Assembly: GCA_003153875.1 (NCBI GenBank)
Contig: PMBY01000272.1
Location: 1 to 6,202 of the forward strand
Direction: 5' to 3'
DNA length: 6,202 bases
From: Myxococcales bacterium
GTDB lineage: Bacteria; Myxococcota; Polyangia; Fen-1088
The translations under genes and the position numbers were made by a program. A model generated the notes under the pieces. It had not been told where the DNA came from and did no database searches. It saw only the letters and a list, made by a program, of their open reading frames with translations. Positions 6,057 through 6,202 of the stretch are shown in pieces (within the stretch, counting starts at the first letter, position 1; each line of letters opens with the position of its first letter).

Positions 6057-6202
6057 GCACTAACGGCCGGTGTCTTTAGGGATGAAACCGGCGGTTCGAG
6101 CCCCTCACGCGGTCATAGATCCCTGATCAGTTGCGGCTTTGCCTTGTGCCTTGGGGATAGCGTGGTTCGGTGCTTGGCTCTCTCTCGGCCGGCGGGGGAT
6201 GG
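6057..6202. other. Upstream non-coding region at the right edge
   Basis: No ORF on either strand looks coding. An 8-bp palindrome CTGATCAG lies at 6123-6130. On the minus strand TATGAC appears in a -10-like position without a matching -35, so I do not call a promoter. A GTTCGAGCC stretch near 6093 resembles a tRNA T-arm but no tRNA fold surrounds it. Confidence 0.4.

Noticed and set aside
5230..6063. 277-residue plus-strand ORF opposite the TPR-PEGA gene
   Set aside because: It is Arg/Gly-rich shadow sequence with no recognisable domain, while the minus strand shows clear TPR, PEGA and membrane segments.
6061..6115. Possible tRNA (GGTTCGAGCC resembles a T-arm)
   Set aside because: The T-stem has a mismatch and a wobble, and no acceptor, D or anticodon stem can be found at proper spacing.

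Overview
The window looks like chromosomal DNA of a high-GC myxobacterium-like organism (Myxococcota, probably a Polyangia relative). This is inferred from the gene style, not from a marker gene. The signs are a secreted TPR-PEGA protein with a Pro/Ala linker and two late membrane segments, lipoproteins with long Gly/Ser/Thr/Asp linkers, ASH-type ('choice-of-anchor D') repeats and a fibro-slime domain. All four genes I can support are on the minus strand, so transcription runs from right to left. The long plus-strand ORFs are antisense shadows of the Gly-rich and Ala-rich genes.

In transcription order: (1) 6202-6019 is upstream sequence with a short dyad and no gene. (2) 6018-4993 encodes an exported TPR/PEGA-domain envelope protein. 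(3) 4990-3434 encodes a 518-residue lipoprotein that starts at TTG, two bases after the previous stop. It has a Gly-rich linker with four 57-bp tandem repeats and a C-terminal domain that looks like a non-catalytic class I glutamine-amidotransferase (GATase1/DUF4350) fold. (4) 3433-3246 is a 188-bp gap with no gene. (5) 3245-774 encodes an 823-residue lipoprotein with a Gly-rich linker, four Cys-containing ASH-like beta repeats and a C-terminal fibro-slime (PA14-related) domain. (6) 773-638 is an intergenic region with two 34-bp-spaced palindromic units and a plausible clpB promoter. (7) 637-1 is the N-terminal quarter of the disaggregase gene clpB, which runs off the left edge.

Genes 2, 3 and 5 look like a cell-envelope/surface module: one membrane-anchored periplasmic TPR-PEGA protein and two paralogously derived surface lipoproteins. 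The two lipoproteins share the first ~52 residues (28 identical, no gaps) and the start context GTGRGGTACTAGYC, but have unrelated C-terminal domains. One carries a predicted carbohydrate-binding/adhesive domain and the other an enzyme-like fold without a visible active site. A role in adhesion or extracellular matrix is inference. clpB is a housekeeping neighbour, probably a separate transcription unit. The most interesting unexplained elements are the shared export module, the GATase-like domain of unknown function and the palindrome pair ahead of clpB.
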